NCBI GenBank assembly: GCA_037349105.1
Contig: JAYJMM010000035.1
Span: 62,001-126,000, forward strand
DNA from: Limnomonas spitsbergensis
Taxonomy: Eukaryota; Chlorophyta; Chlorophyceae; Chlamydomonadales
Direction of reading: 5' to 3'
Length of the DNA: 64,000 nucleotides
The position numbers and the translations under genes were made by a program. The notes under the pieces were generated by a model, which made no database searches, was not told the DNA's origin, and saw nothing but the letters and a program-made list of their open reading frames with translations. This document shows, piece by piece, positions 54,601 through 64,000 of the stretch. Each line of letters begins with the position of its first letter. Positions within the stretch are counted from its first letter, which is position 1.

Positions 54601-55939
54601 TGAACCAGTCTGAGTCCGAGGCCTTGTTCAGTTGGATGTACTGAATCAGCGCATGCAGCTCCTGGGAAAAGGGGATAGATAAGAAGGTGGGGCTTCAAGA
54701 CTCCCTCATGACAACGAGACAATGGTGCTATTTTTTCATATTAGCTTCACTTTTTTGAACCACCAGTGGCTACTTCTCCTATGTTTGGAAAAGTCCTGAA
54801 GTCTTACCGAGCAGTGCTAGCCCCCCCCTCCTTTAGGGGAAGCTGCAATTCTTCTATAATAAATTACAGTTGCTCGACAGAACAGTCGATGTACAGAATC
54901 AGCGCATGCAGCTTCTGGAAAAGGAGTGCTGCAAGGTAGGTGGCCAGCACACATTGTTTTACATCAGATAACTCTGCATACTGCTCTTCAGATCCTAAAC
55001 ACCAACTGGAAAGAGCTGCTGGGGTATCAATGTAGGGGCTCAGGCACAGGCCTAGGCCGGAGGCGCTAGCAGGTGTCGAAAAGCACTAGGAGGCAGGCAG
55101 GGGCAAAGAGCGCCCTAAAAGCCACGAGGTTGGTGGATCACAGCTGGCTGTGAATGGCATGTAAGCATGGCATGGCACATAAAGAATTTAAAGCTTGTGC
55201 ATGGCATCGCACATGGACATGTAAGCTTGTGCATGGCATGCTACATGGGCAAGTGTAAGCTTGTGCATGGCATGCTACATGGGCAAGTGTAAGCTTGTGC
55301 ATGGCATGGGGCACAGGCAAGGAAAAGCTTGTGGGCATGGCACATGTACAAGTAAGAGCTAGTGCATGGCATGACCTTGAACAAGGAAAAGCTAGAGCAC
55401 AGCATGGCACATGGACATGTAAGCTTGTGCAGGGCACGGCGTCTGGACAAGTAAAAGCTTGTGCATGGTATGGCACTTAGCCGTAAACATTAAGCAGGGT
55501 GTGACGCATGGACGTGTAGGCTTGTGCGTGGCACTGCTCATGGGTGTGTAAGCTTGTGCGGTGCATGGCGCATGGACGTGTAGGCTTGTGCAGCACTGCT
55601 CATGGGTGTGTAAGCTTGTGCAGTGCATGGCGCATGGACGTGTAGGCTTGTGCAGCACTGCTCATGGGTGTGTAAGCTTGTGCGGTGCATGGCGCATGGA
55701 CAAGTGGAATTTGTGAATAGTATGGCGCATGGACGAATAAGCATGTGCAGAAATGATACATGTACAAATAAAAGCTTGAGCATGGCATGGCGCATGAAGA
55801 TTCCCTGGGGATCAGCTTTCAAGGTTACCTGTTTGAGCCTGCCCTCCCATCCCTCTTTGTCGCGGGGCCCAGCGTTGATGGTCAGGAGCGGTATCTGCTG
55901 CACCGCAGCCTTGGTGCTGGAGCCAAAGGACTCGGACAT
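51679..55939 (-). CDS. UFC1: UFC1, UFM1-conjugating (E2) enzyme, 167 aa
   Basis: Takes UFM1 from the E1 UBA5 as a thioester and passes it, with UFL1, to targets such as ER-bound ribosomes. Minus-strand exons: 55939-55829, 54661-54552, 53733-53601, 52863-52820, 51784-51679; phase is kept and the total is 504 bases. The 167 aa equal the length of human UFC1. Landmarks: [16 protein letters not shown] near the N-terminus; SDWFTV and [15 protein letters not shown] across the exon 2/3 join; [20 protein letters not shown] and MYRGGK; then [14 protein letters not shown] with the catalytic Cys at residue 120; and [18 protein letters not shown] at the C-terminus, very close to land plants. Exon 4 has only 44 bases yet holds the active site. 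Every intron contains a tandem array. Convergent with NOL, divergent from the lyase-like gene. Confidence 0.95.
51780..52220 (-). repeat. Irregular array carrying copies of the UFC1 exon-5 3' splice site
   Basis: The real acceptor reads CCCCGATCAG|CCCCCAC on the transcribed strand (exon start 51784). Going into the intron, CCCGATCAGCCC-like sequence recurs at about 51833-51843 and 51900-51910, with weaker forms (CAATCAGCTCCC, CGCTCAGCCCCC) near 51855, 51940, 51990, 52095 and 52210. The linkers are C/T-rich. Unit spacing is uneven, roughly 40-70 bases. Confidence 0.75.
52890..53430 (-). repeat. Tandem and scattered repeats in UFC1 intron 3
   Basis: From about 52980 to 53160 a 19-30 base motif, GGTCAGGCGGGTCAGGTGG or GTGGGTCATGTCAG, is repeated. 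A second phrase, GGTCCCAGGCAGGGC (or GGGCCCCAGGCAGGGGC), occurs near 52945, 53340 and 53417, with CAGGTGGG or CAGACGGG before it. Neither resembles the flanking splice junctions. Confidence 0.75.
53770..54095 (-). repeat. AT-richer tandem repeat in UFC1 intron 2
   Basis: About 12 copies of GATTGAGATAAATTGAGCTG or GAATCCAATTGAGCTGAAT phrases, unit roughly 18 or 36 bases. It lies between exon 3 and the splice-junction array of the same intron. Confidence 0.85.
54170..54565 (-). repeat. 26-bp array made of the UFC1 exon-2 5' splice junction
   Basis: Fourteen copies plus the real junction. Transcribed-strand unit: GGGAAGTGCTGGTAAGGCCT followed by AGGAAG. The real junction is GGGAAGTGCTG|GTAAGG at 54552/54551, so each unit holds 11 exon bases and an intact donor. 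Copies differ mainly in a C-run length (26 or 27 bases). Confidence 0.95.
54880..54930 (-). repeat. Copy of the UFC1 exon-2 3' splice site and exon start in intron 1
   Basis: Transcribed strand: CTTTTCCAG|AAGCTGCATG then CGCTGATTCTGTACATCGAC. The true exon 2 begins CTTTTCCCAG|GAGCTGCATG then CGCTGATTCAGTACATCCAA. About 36 of 40 bases match. The copy lies 254 bases upstream and has no matching exon 3' end, so it is a decoy acceptor. Confidence 0.9.
55140..55795 (-). repeat. Degenerate ~35-47-bp array in UFC1 intron 1
   Basis: About 15 copies centred on GTAAGCTTGTGCATGGCATG with CACATGGAC or CTCATGGGTGT linkers. A higher-order unit (about 64 bases, with GCATGGCGCATGGACGTGTA) repeats exactly at about 55560-55700. 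Confidence 0.88.
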
Positions 55940-56305
55940 TTCAGAGGCTCGTGGACGTTGTCGAAAAAATGAGAGGCAACTGGGGAGCGAAGCAGTGGCG
56001 TGGGGCCAGGGTCGTAAAAAACAGTGGGCGCTTGCCGTGCGGTCCAAAATACTAGGAAACTGAAGTTTCTCTTAGGGAGAACGTTGGTTTCCAGTACTGA
56101 TAACGGACTGGCAACTGGCGATTGTTTTAATTAAACTGAAAGAATGTGAGTCGTGATCGATGTGATCTTAACCAGAACGCTAACAGTTACAGAATTTGAT
56201 GCTTTCGTCTGGGGCGCTCCGTCGAGAGTTGGCCGCGAAGCTGCGATCCGGGTTCAGGAGCCACCGGGCCCTAAACGAGGCTGATGCGCACCCCCTTGCC
56301 ACCCT
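55940..56305. promoter_or_regulatory. Short divergent intergenic region between UFC1 and the lyase-like gene
   Basis: Only 366 bases separate the UFC1 ATG (minus strand, 55939) from the first possible ATG of the lyase-like gene (56306), so both promoters and 5' UTRs must share this interval. No TATA box is obvious. An AT-richer stretch lies at about 56125-56145 (TTTTAATTAAACTGAAAG). A bidirectional promoter is inferred from spacing alone. Confidence 0.5.
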
Positions 56306-59300
56306 ATGTTGCTTGTGAGGAGACACGTCCCCTTCGCGATCACACAAATCATAAGGCAAATGGCTTCAGCGGCGGCGAAGCCCTTCACCGTCGGCGGTAT
56401 CGGCGCACAGCCGTCCCTGGACGACGTCGTGAGCATCGCGCTATCGCAGGTGCGTGTTAGATCTGCCATGCAGCCGACACGCCATGAGACACGCACCCCC
56501 CCTCCGAATTCAAAACTTGCATGTTCGCCCCACGCAAGTAAGTGTATCTCCTTACAGCAGTTCGAATCGTCTACCCCGCGCAGGTGACCGTGCAGTTGGA
56601 CCCTGCGGGAGCAGACCGCGTGAAAAAACTGTCCCCATCACCCAAGCTGTTCCAGGCTGAGGAGGTGAGCACTATGGGTGTTTTTTAAACCTATGCGGTA
56701 CCACTGGGGCGCACCTAATGTGGAAATCAGGCCACTGGCACTGCACAGAACCTTTTCACCCACAAACACAACACCCCATGCATGACCATGCGAGGCCGAC
56801 ATCATACCGCCATGCCCCCCGCATGCTGTCCGATGGTGCGGCGTTCTTACCAGTGATAACAAGGGTCGAGCGGAAGCGGAAAAGTACATCCTTCATAGGT
56901 TATTAGGATTGTTGTACGTACAAGACATAGGGCCCATCGCACCTTTCCATTTAGACTATTTAGCACAGGCTGCTAATTCAATGAGGACGGAAATGAACAA
57001 TTGCTAATGCAGAGGGTTCAGAAGTCGGGTATTCCCCAGTTCCCAAAGCACCGAAAACTCCGCGATCGTGTTATCTAAACAAGGCCATGCAGCATGTATC
57101 TCTTATCCCTTAACCTCCGCCCTGATCCGAGGCCATTAGAGCCGGCAGATGAAGCGGCGGGTTGTGATAGACCTTGGTTCTGCTCGTTTGCTGATAGGTC
57201 TGTACCCTGGCATGATTCAGCAGAGCCAATCAGATCCGGCAAGTCCAATCAGAGTCAGCAGATGCGGCCGTTGGATCCAGTACTTAGAAGAGGGATGTGC
57301 ATGGATCTCTGTCGTTGCTGATATCTCTGAAGTCTGAAATATGATCTGAGGTAGCAGATGTGGCTGGGGCAACAGATGAGACAGAGAGAAGAGCAGGGCC
57401 CTGGATCTGGTTGCTGTGCTGCGTGCCTGCGTCCATGCCCTATGGGTAGCCACGTCTCTGAGCCGGATCTGAGTAGTTGAGTCTCTTAAAGGATGGAGTG
57501 TCCATAAGGCCATATCCCCCCTCCCTGCCTGCTGCAAGGATGTGTAGATGAGTGGAAACAATCCAGGTTGTGGAAGTTGAGAAAGGCAAGAAGAATTACA
57601 TCGGGATCGGCACGGAAAAACAAATTTCTCCATGTCACAGAAGAAAGGTCTTAGGTGTAAGGGTGAAAGGCTGAGCATCAAGCAGTGAGACTTCCAATAA
57701 CCCCACCTCAACAGCTTGCCGCAAGCCACCGTGTTCCCATGCTTACTTCAGTGCGCACCCAACCCCCTTTTAAGGCTGCCCGGTTGCCAACTTTGAGCCA
57801 ATGCTTGACCTGGGCAGGCCTCTGGCTGATGGCCCTAGCCACTGAGTGCTCGTCTCAGCGTTCTAATGTTTGCTCCTTTCTCCTTTCGGGCTGGAATCAG
57901 ATTATTCCTAGATTTGCAGAAGAACAGAATCTCCCCCCCGCTGGCCTCCCCCTGCTTTCCTGACTCCACCCCCTCTCGCCTCTTACCAATGGCCGGCCCC
58001 TGCCAGCAGCAGCGCTTTTCTTTTCAGTCTCTCCCCTCCAGTCTCTGCACTCCCCGACCCCTCTCCCACCCGGACATCCATTGCAGGCCCAGCTAGGGAT
58101 GTTCATCAGCCGCAGTAATGGTGGTGACCAGCCGCAGGCAGCATGTGATGTGCAGCCCCTGACTCCCCCCCCTCTCTCCCCCCTTTTGCCCATGCTAGAC
58201 CCCGGCCAGTGGTGTGGAGCAGGCTCAGGTTGGCACCGCCCTGAGCGTGCCACAGGTCCGCGCTATCATGGCAACCAAGCTGCTCACACTGATGAACGGA
58301 CGCAGCGGTGTGCGACTACAGGTCAGCGATGTAGCTGAAGTGTGGCTGAAGGGTAGCTGAAGCGTGTAAAACTAAGCAGTGCTGCAGGCACGTCCCCAAT
58401 GCCAAGCATTATGATCAATACCCGTAATACCTGTTTAGCGTTGTACACTGTAGAGGGCTGGTCTCTGTGCGACTTGCTGCCACCCCGCCGTCCCTTCCCC
58501 CCCTCCAGGTGTGCGACTACCTTGTGGCACTGCTCAACGCGGGCGCAGTGCCTGCGGTCTCGACCGGCTCCGGAGGCGAACCTGAGGCTGCTCTCCTCAG
58601 GCATCTGGCGGATGCGTGCCATGGTGCAGGTGTCAGCTGTGGCGCCATTGTGCCGCCGGGACTCAGTGCGACAGAGCGGGCGGCGGTGGAGAGCGGGGCA
58701 GCAGGTAGCGCAGGAGTGTCGGCCTTGACGGTCCCGGTGAGATGTAGGGCTCAGGGTGTAGGGTCAAGATAATAGGGCTCAGGAAATATGGCACAAGGTG
58801 TAGGGTGATGATTGATGGTCCTGCGGAGGTCTAGGTTGAGGGTTTAGGTTGGAGGTCGTGCCGGTTGTTGGTGAAGTGTTGGTTGGAGGTGTGGGGTGTA
58901 GGGTGTCAGCAACACATTGAACTACTGGAGTGTTACAGTGATTGGGTGATTCAATTAATTTGGTTTAAAAATGAATTAAAAAGCTTGGTGATTAAATTTT
59001 GGTACAAAGATGTGGCATTTATTTAGAGGTGATTACGAGTGAGGTTTATTAAAAGTTTCCTTTTACATCATTGATTTTACCGTTCTGATTGTCCATGAGG
59101 CAGCTCCTCATGAGCAATAAGACTGACACATGTTTTGCGCTACTCCCTGCGCACTGTGGTCGCCTCAGTGGATGTGTCATCCATGCTTTTTGTAATCCTT
59201 GGAATCCATATCCTGAGGGCTGACTTGTGATTGTCGTGGTTGTGCAGGCTGCCAAGCGGCTGCTATCGCTCGCCAGTGCCGTCGCCGCACTCTCCGTCGA

Positions 59301-62300
59301 GGCCATCGGAGCCCAGGTGTGGGCTGAGGGTCGAGGGTTCAGGAGCATCAGGGACCTGTTGTAGGCCAAGGTTTGATTTGTATGCGGGTTAAGGATCTTG
59401 TTTTTGGGGACCTCAAAGCCCAGGTCAAGGTCAAAGGGTCAAGGGGCACTGGTACACAGGTGCAGCTTACGTGCTAAGGGCTCAGGTGTCAAGCCTGCCT
59501 CTGCTTCTACAGATCCGGCTACATGAAACATATTACATGAGGTGCTCAGCTGCAAGAGCGCGTTTCTCCACCTCCTCCCCCTGCTCCTCCTACTCCCTCG
59601 CTTGTCCCCCCCCCCCTCTCCACTTCCTCCTCCTGCTCCTCCTACTCCCTTGCTATTCCCCGCCTCCCCCACTCCCGCCTGTTTCTCTCCCCCCCTTGCT
59701 GCCAGTGATAGTTTAGTGATGTTCGTTTTTCATTGTTGGGCACCGGTACTGAAATATTCGAAAGGAGCACTGCAGGCGCGGAAAAAATCTATTCTCAGCT
59801 GTTTTCGCTTGTTTTCGGGATATTTTCTTTACTGCCTGACTGTGTTGTACCTCGAGACCGATAATTGTCCGATACTGTGTTTCGGTACAAGTCGTACCCG
59901 GTACCGACTATAAAGCCACTGTTTTCTGCCCACCCACCCCGCCTCCCCCCGATTTCCCCCACAGATCAAGGTGTATGATGCGGATTACATCGAAGCGCTC
60001 GGCTACAAGAGCGCGGTGGGTGTGGCGGATGAGCTCCGCACTCTGCTGGAGGGCTCTAAGCGCACATCCACACTCAAGGGCGGGGAAGAGCTGCCCCACT
60101 TCAGCCTGGCACCACAGGTGAGGGCGGATGTGCTTCCTAAAGATGAAACCTTAACCCTGAACCCTGACTGTAGATTTGCTTTGCCTTCCCTCATAAATAA
60201 CCTTCTTTGGGGTTGAGGGATCCATGAATATATGAAGTATCGATTGACATCGCAATACTTCAGTCATAAAATAATGCAGGTTTTGGTCGAAAGGGCCTGA
60301 GGGCAGCATTACATGAAATTAGTTTCCTATACCCTTGCTCTAACCTACACTGACATTCCTCTTACAGTTCTGACACACTTGTGTTGCCTTGTCTCACCCT
60401 GTCCCACACTTGTCTCACTCTTCCCTCACACTTGTACCTCACAGAGGCTTGGCGCTGCTGCCGAGGCGGTGGCGGCGGCATATCAGGCGGTACGGTCTGA
60501 GGTACAATCTGAGGCGCAGGCTGCCAAGGCCGGGTGCCCGCTGCCTCCTTCCCCGGTGATGGCGCCGGCATTGCTGGAGATGGGCCGGGCGCTGCTGGTG
60601 GTCGGACAGGGATGTGTGGCGCGGGCTCAGAGGGTGGCGCAAGGGCAAGCGCTCGGCATGGTGCGTTTGGGGGGGGGGAAGGGGGCGCATGGGCAAGCGC
60701 TCGGCATGGTGCGTTTGTGGGGGGGGCGTATGGGCAGGCGCTCGGCATGGTGCGTTTGGGGGGGGGGGCGCAAGGGCAAGCGCTCAGCATGGTGCGTTTG
60801 GGGGAGGGGCGCAAAGGCAAGCGCTCGGCATGGTGCGTTTGGGGGAGGGCGCAAGGGCAAGCGCTCGGAATGGTGCGTTTGGGGGAGGGGCGCAAGGGCA
60901 AGCGCTCGGCATGGTGCGTTTGAGGGGGGGGCGCATGGGCAAGCGCTCGGCATGGTACGTTTGGGGGAGGTCGCATGGGGAAGGGCTCGGCATGGTGCGT
61001 TTGGGTGGGGGGGCGCATGGGCAAGCGCTCGGCATGGTGCGTTTGGGGGGGGGGGCGCAAGGGCAAGCGCTCGGCATGGTGCGTTTGGGGGGGGGGGGGG
61101 GGCGAAAGGGCAAGCGCTCGGCATGGTGCGTTTGGGAGGGGGGCGAAAGGGCAAGCGCTCGGCATGGTGCGTTTGGGGGGGGGGGCGCAAGGGCAAGCGC
61201 TCAGCATGGTGCGTTTGTGGGTGGGGGGCGCATGGGGAAGGGCTCGGCATGGTGCGTTTGGGGGGGGGCGCATGGGCAAGCGCTCGGCATGGTGCATTTG
61301 GGGGGTGGCGCAAGGGCAAGCGCTCGGCATGGTGCGTTTGTGGGGGGGGGGCGCATGGGCAAGCGCTCGGCATGGTGCGTTTGGGGGAGGGCGCAAGGGC
61401 AAGCGCTCGGAATGGTGCGTTTGTTAGGGGGCGCATGGGGAAGGGCTCGGCATGGTGCGTTTGGGGAAGGGCGAATGGGGAAGGGCTCGGCATGGTGCGT
61501 TTGTGCGGGGGGCGCATGGGGAAGGGCCCGGCATGGTGCATTTGGGGGGGGGGGCGCATGGGGAAGCGCTTAGCATGGTGCGTTTGTGGGGGGGGGGCAT
61601 GGGAAAGCGCTCGGCATGGTGCGTTTGTGGGGGGGGCGCAAGGGCAAGCGCTCGGCATGGTGCGTTTGGGGGGGGGGGCGCAAGGGCAAGCGCTCTGCAT
61701 GGTGCGTTTGGGTCGGGGGGCAAGCAAGCGCTCGGCATGGTGCGTTTGGGGGGAGGAAGGGGGCGCAAGGGCAAGCGCTCGGCATGGTGCGTTTTGGGGG
61801 GAGGGAGGGGCAAGCAAGCGCTCGGCATGGTGTGTTTTGGGGGGGAGAGGGGCAAGCGCTCGGCATGGTGCGCTTGGGGGGAGGGAGGGGCAAGCGCTCG
61901 GCACGGTGCGTTTGGGGGGGGGGGGGGGGGCAAGCGAGTGCTCAGCATGGTGCTTTTGGGGGGGAGGGGTGGGGCAAGCGCTGGGCATCGTGCGTTTGGG
62001 GGGAGGGGTGGGGCAAGCGAGCGCTCGGGATGGTGCGCTTGGGGGGAGGGAGGGGCAAACGCTCGGCACGGTGCGTTTGGGGGGAGGGGAGGGGCAAGCG
62101 CTCGGCATGGTGCGTTTGGTGGGGGGAGCGGCAACTCCATGCAGGGGATGGGAGACTGGAGAGGGAGCTGCTGAGGGAGGAAAAAGGGAAAAGAGAGGAA
62201 GACGGTTTAGAAGACAAAATAACAAGTGGTATACAAATCTGCCTGAGGAGGAAATAACACAGGACAAAAGTAAGCTCTGAGATGATCACCTTCTGTACCA

Positions 62301-63726
62301 GCACTGGTCTATGAGGCAGAAGAACAAGAGCAACATCCTTCATGATCCCCATCCCATCCGTGCTGCTGCTGCAGGGTGACGCGCAGCTGGAAGTTGGAGG
62401 CTGCCTGGAAGCTGCCCGTCTGCTTGTGGTGGCTGCAGGCACTCGGCTGCTGGGTGCTGGACCGGGGGACGCCTCCCCAAGTACGTGGTTTAGGTCCAGG
62501 GTACAAGTGGCTCCCTCCTTGAATGCAGGGCTGGGGGGTGCCTCCTCAAGTACGTGGCTTAGGTTCAAGGTTGACATGGCCTTCTCCTTCGGTGCTGGGC
62601 CTGACAGTGTCCTTCCATAAACATACAACATAAACACTTGCACCCTGTCATACTCATTCAAGGGCTGCATGTGCTTAACCCTTGACCTTCATCCCCTAAA
62701 CCCTAAACCCTCCCTTTCCACCCACCAGGCGTCCAGGCAGCTCTGGCCGCCTCAGCCGCACTTGACGCCGCTGCCAAGGCCGTGGCATTAGAGGCCACCG
62801 CCGCCGTCGCCACACTCCGCCTCGTCGAGGGACCGCCATCGGCAGCTGCTGCGCAGCCCGCAGCCGTTGTCGCAGACGCTGAGGCACCAGCCGCCGCCGC
62901 CACGGGTGCCGAGGCCAAGTCTGCCGGCGCCGCCGGTGCGGTGGACAAGGCCAAAGACAAGAAGGCCAAGGGCAAGGGCGGGGGTGCTGCGGGGATGGTG
63001 CTGGGCAAGGTGAGGGGAGTCTCCTCAAACCCCTTAACCCTATCATAGGTAAGGCGAGACGGGCCTCCTAAAAACTGTGTATTGCTAAGGACACAGAAGC
63101 CACTATCCCGCTTCAGCCATACTTACGCTCCAGCTACACTGCAGGTTCTGCTGGATCATCGGCCGGTCAGGGTTCAGGTCCCTATCAACCCCCAGTGTTG
63201 GCTGCCCCCTTATTGAGGTAGTCTGGGATGCACTGAACATGACACTGGTGCAACTGTCCACCTGCCTGTGGGTGTAGAGGGCCTTTGCGCTTCGACCCGC
63301 CTCCAGCCCCACTGGAGCCACACTTCAACAAATCGGTTCAGTCGACATATCTTCAGGGCATGCACGCCATCTGAACCATGGATTGGCCTTGGCCCTAAAT
63401 AAGGGTTGGGTTCTTAATGTAAGGGGCTGTACAACAAAACACCCTCATCGACCCCCATCACCCCCATGACCCTTATCACCCTCAATCAGGGGACAACCGT
63501 GGTGAGGGCGTGGATCGAGGCAGCAGCCGCCGCCGCTGCCGTGGATGGATCAACGACACTCCCCGCCCCGCCTGCCGCTGATGCTGCCTTGGCCACCTCT
63601 CCCTCGCTTGCCTCTGACGAGCTTGTGTTGCGCGCCTGGCAAGGCTGCTGCTTGGCGTTGCAGCCGCTCGGGCCAGACTGCGCCCGGCTGATGGAGGAGG
63701 TCAGGGCGGTGCTGGAGGCAAACCAG
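56306..63726 (+). CDS. Aromatic amino acid lyase-fold protein lacking catalytic motifs (3' end beyond the window)
   Basis: Predicted exons: 56306 (or ATG 56360)-56449, 56584-56664, 58087-58149 (donor uncertain), 58199-58321, 58509-58736, 59248-59316, 59965-60117, 60445-60660, 62375-62480, 62729-63009, 63490-63726; phase is kept, about 550-567 codons so far. The histidine/phenylalanine ammonia-lyase fold is recognisable in order: VTVQLDPAG, VRAIMATKLLTLMNGRSGVR, YLVALLNAGAVPAV, ALSVEAIGAQ...VADELRTLLEGS, and HFSLAPQRLGA. The features these enzymes need are not there: no Tyr-loop YG-xxTGFG, no Ala-Ser-Gly for the MIO cofactor (the site reads TGSGGEPEAALLRHLA), no NGTQ, and the Arg of SLRxxPQ is missing. 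I infer a non-catalytic relative. From the upstream ATG the start MLLVRRHVPFAITQIIRQ could be an organelle presequence. Confidence 0.7.
60636..62125 (+). repeat. ~38-bp array made of the lyase-like gene's 5' splice junction
   Basis: About 40 copies of GGCGCAAGGGCAAGCGCTCG followed by GCATGGTGCGTTTGGGGG, with a variable G run. The real junction is GCTCGGCATG|GTGCGTTTGG at 60660/60661, so each unit contains about 25 exon bases plus the donor. Later units vary (AGGGGCAAGCGCTCGGCACG, with AAGCAAGCG or CGAGCG insertions). Long frames on both strands through this array are by-products of the unit composition. Confidence 0.93.
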
Positions 63727-64000
63727 GTGCGCCCTCTGCCGCTTATGGACGCCGCATCTGTAAGGAGGGCATATCTGGGGAATGGGGAGGGTATCAGCAA
63801 GTGTGCTTTCCTCCCGAGTTAGTGGGCTGGACAGCCTTTCCGAGTAAGCTTCTCACTCTCGGAGGGAAATCCAAGAGCGAATACGAATCTGGCGGAATGC
63901 GCAATTTTGTTTGCTTAGACACTGGGCTGCCGCCCTACCCATCCTCTCTCGCTCTTTCCTTCCCCGGAGAAGGTCAGGGGCGGTAAATGCTGCTAACTAA
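63727..64000 (+). other. Intron start of the lyase-like gene at the window edge
   Basis: After the CAG|GTGCGC donor at 63726/63727 no further exon is recognisable before the window ends. The rest of the gene lies beyond. Confidence 0.5.

Noticed and set aside
60313..62280. 655-codon plus-strand and 546-codon minus-strand open frames
   Set aside because: The plus frame contains one real exon (60445-60660) and then reads into the junction-derived array. The minus frame is the array's complement.

Overview
The window is nuclear DNA of a green alga (Chlorophyta). The evidence is a plant-type chlorophyll b reductase (NOL) with a probable plastid transit peptide, a UFC1 whose C-terminal half closely follows the land-plant form, a plant-architecture aprataxin (P-loop kinase + HIT + zinc finger), GC-rich exons, many GT-AG introns with GTGAG/GTGCG donors, and heavy repeat content. 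A volvocalean or Haematococcus-like alga is my guess only.

Layout. 1-4975: 3' part of a Ty3/gypsy chromovirus (end of gag with a CCHC knuckle, an in-frame TAG, pol with PR-RT-RNaseH-IN-chromodomain, polypurine tract, 3' LTR). 5.5-5.8 kb (-): a two-exon fragment I cannot name. 8.6-17.0 kb (+): a ten-exon TraB-domain gene. 17.7-26.1 kb: transposable-element territory, including a 2.2 kb element with terminal inverted repeats (22,994-25,194). 26.5-37.8 kb (-): aprataxin-like gene whose introns hold five tandem arrays, one 3.2 kb long. 38-44.4 kb: repeats and no gene I can support. 44.5-48.6 kb (+): NOL, ten exons, 328 aa. 49.9-50.7 kb: a second copy of an element also seen at 17.7-18.7 kb. 51.7-55.9 kb (-): UFC1, five exons, exactly 167 aa. 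56.3 kb to the window end (+): a gene with the histidine/phenylalanine ammonia-lyase fold, divergent from UFC1 and cut by the window edge.

The genes are unrelated housekeeping functions (organelle contact/TraB, DNA end repair, chlorophyll turnover, UFMylation, a lyase-like protein) and do not form a pathway. I rebuilt them by joining exons so that reading phase is kept at every junction. The joins are predictions, but those for UFC1, NOL and the HIT half of aprataxin are tightly constrained by family sequence.

The most unusual signal is shared by several genes. Many intron minisatellites are tandem copies of a splice junction of the same intron: the last 10-25 exon bases plus the real 5' splice site (TraB introns 5 and 7, UFC1 intron 2, the lyase-like gene, and a two-copy case in aprataxin), or the real 3' splice site plus the first exon bases (aprataxin three copies, UFC1 introns 1 and 4). 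The introns therefore contain from one to about 65 extra look-alike splice sites. The copy-number series suggests an ongoing process of splice-junction tandem duplication. A second notable point is that the lyase-like protein lacks the residues that make these enzymes catalytic.
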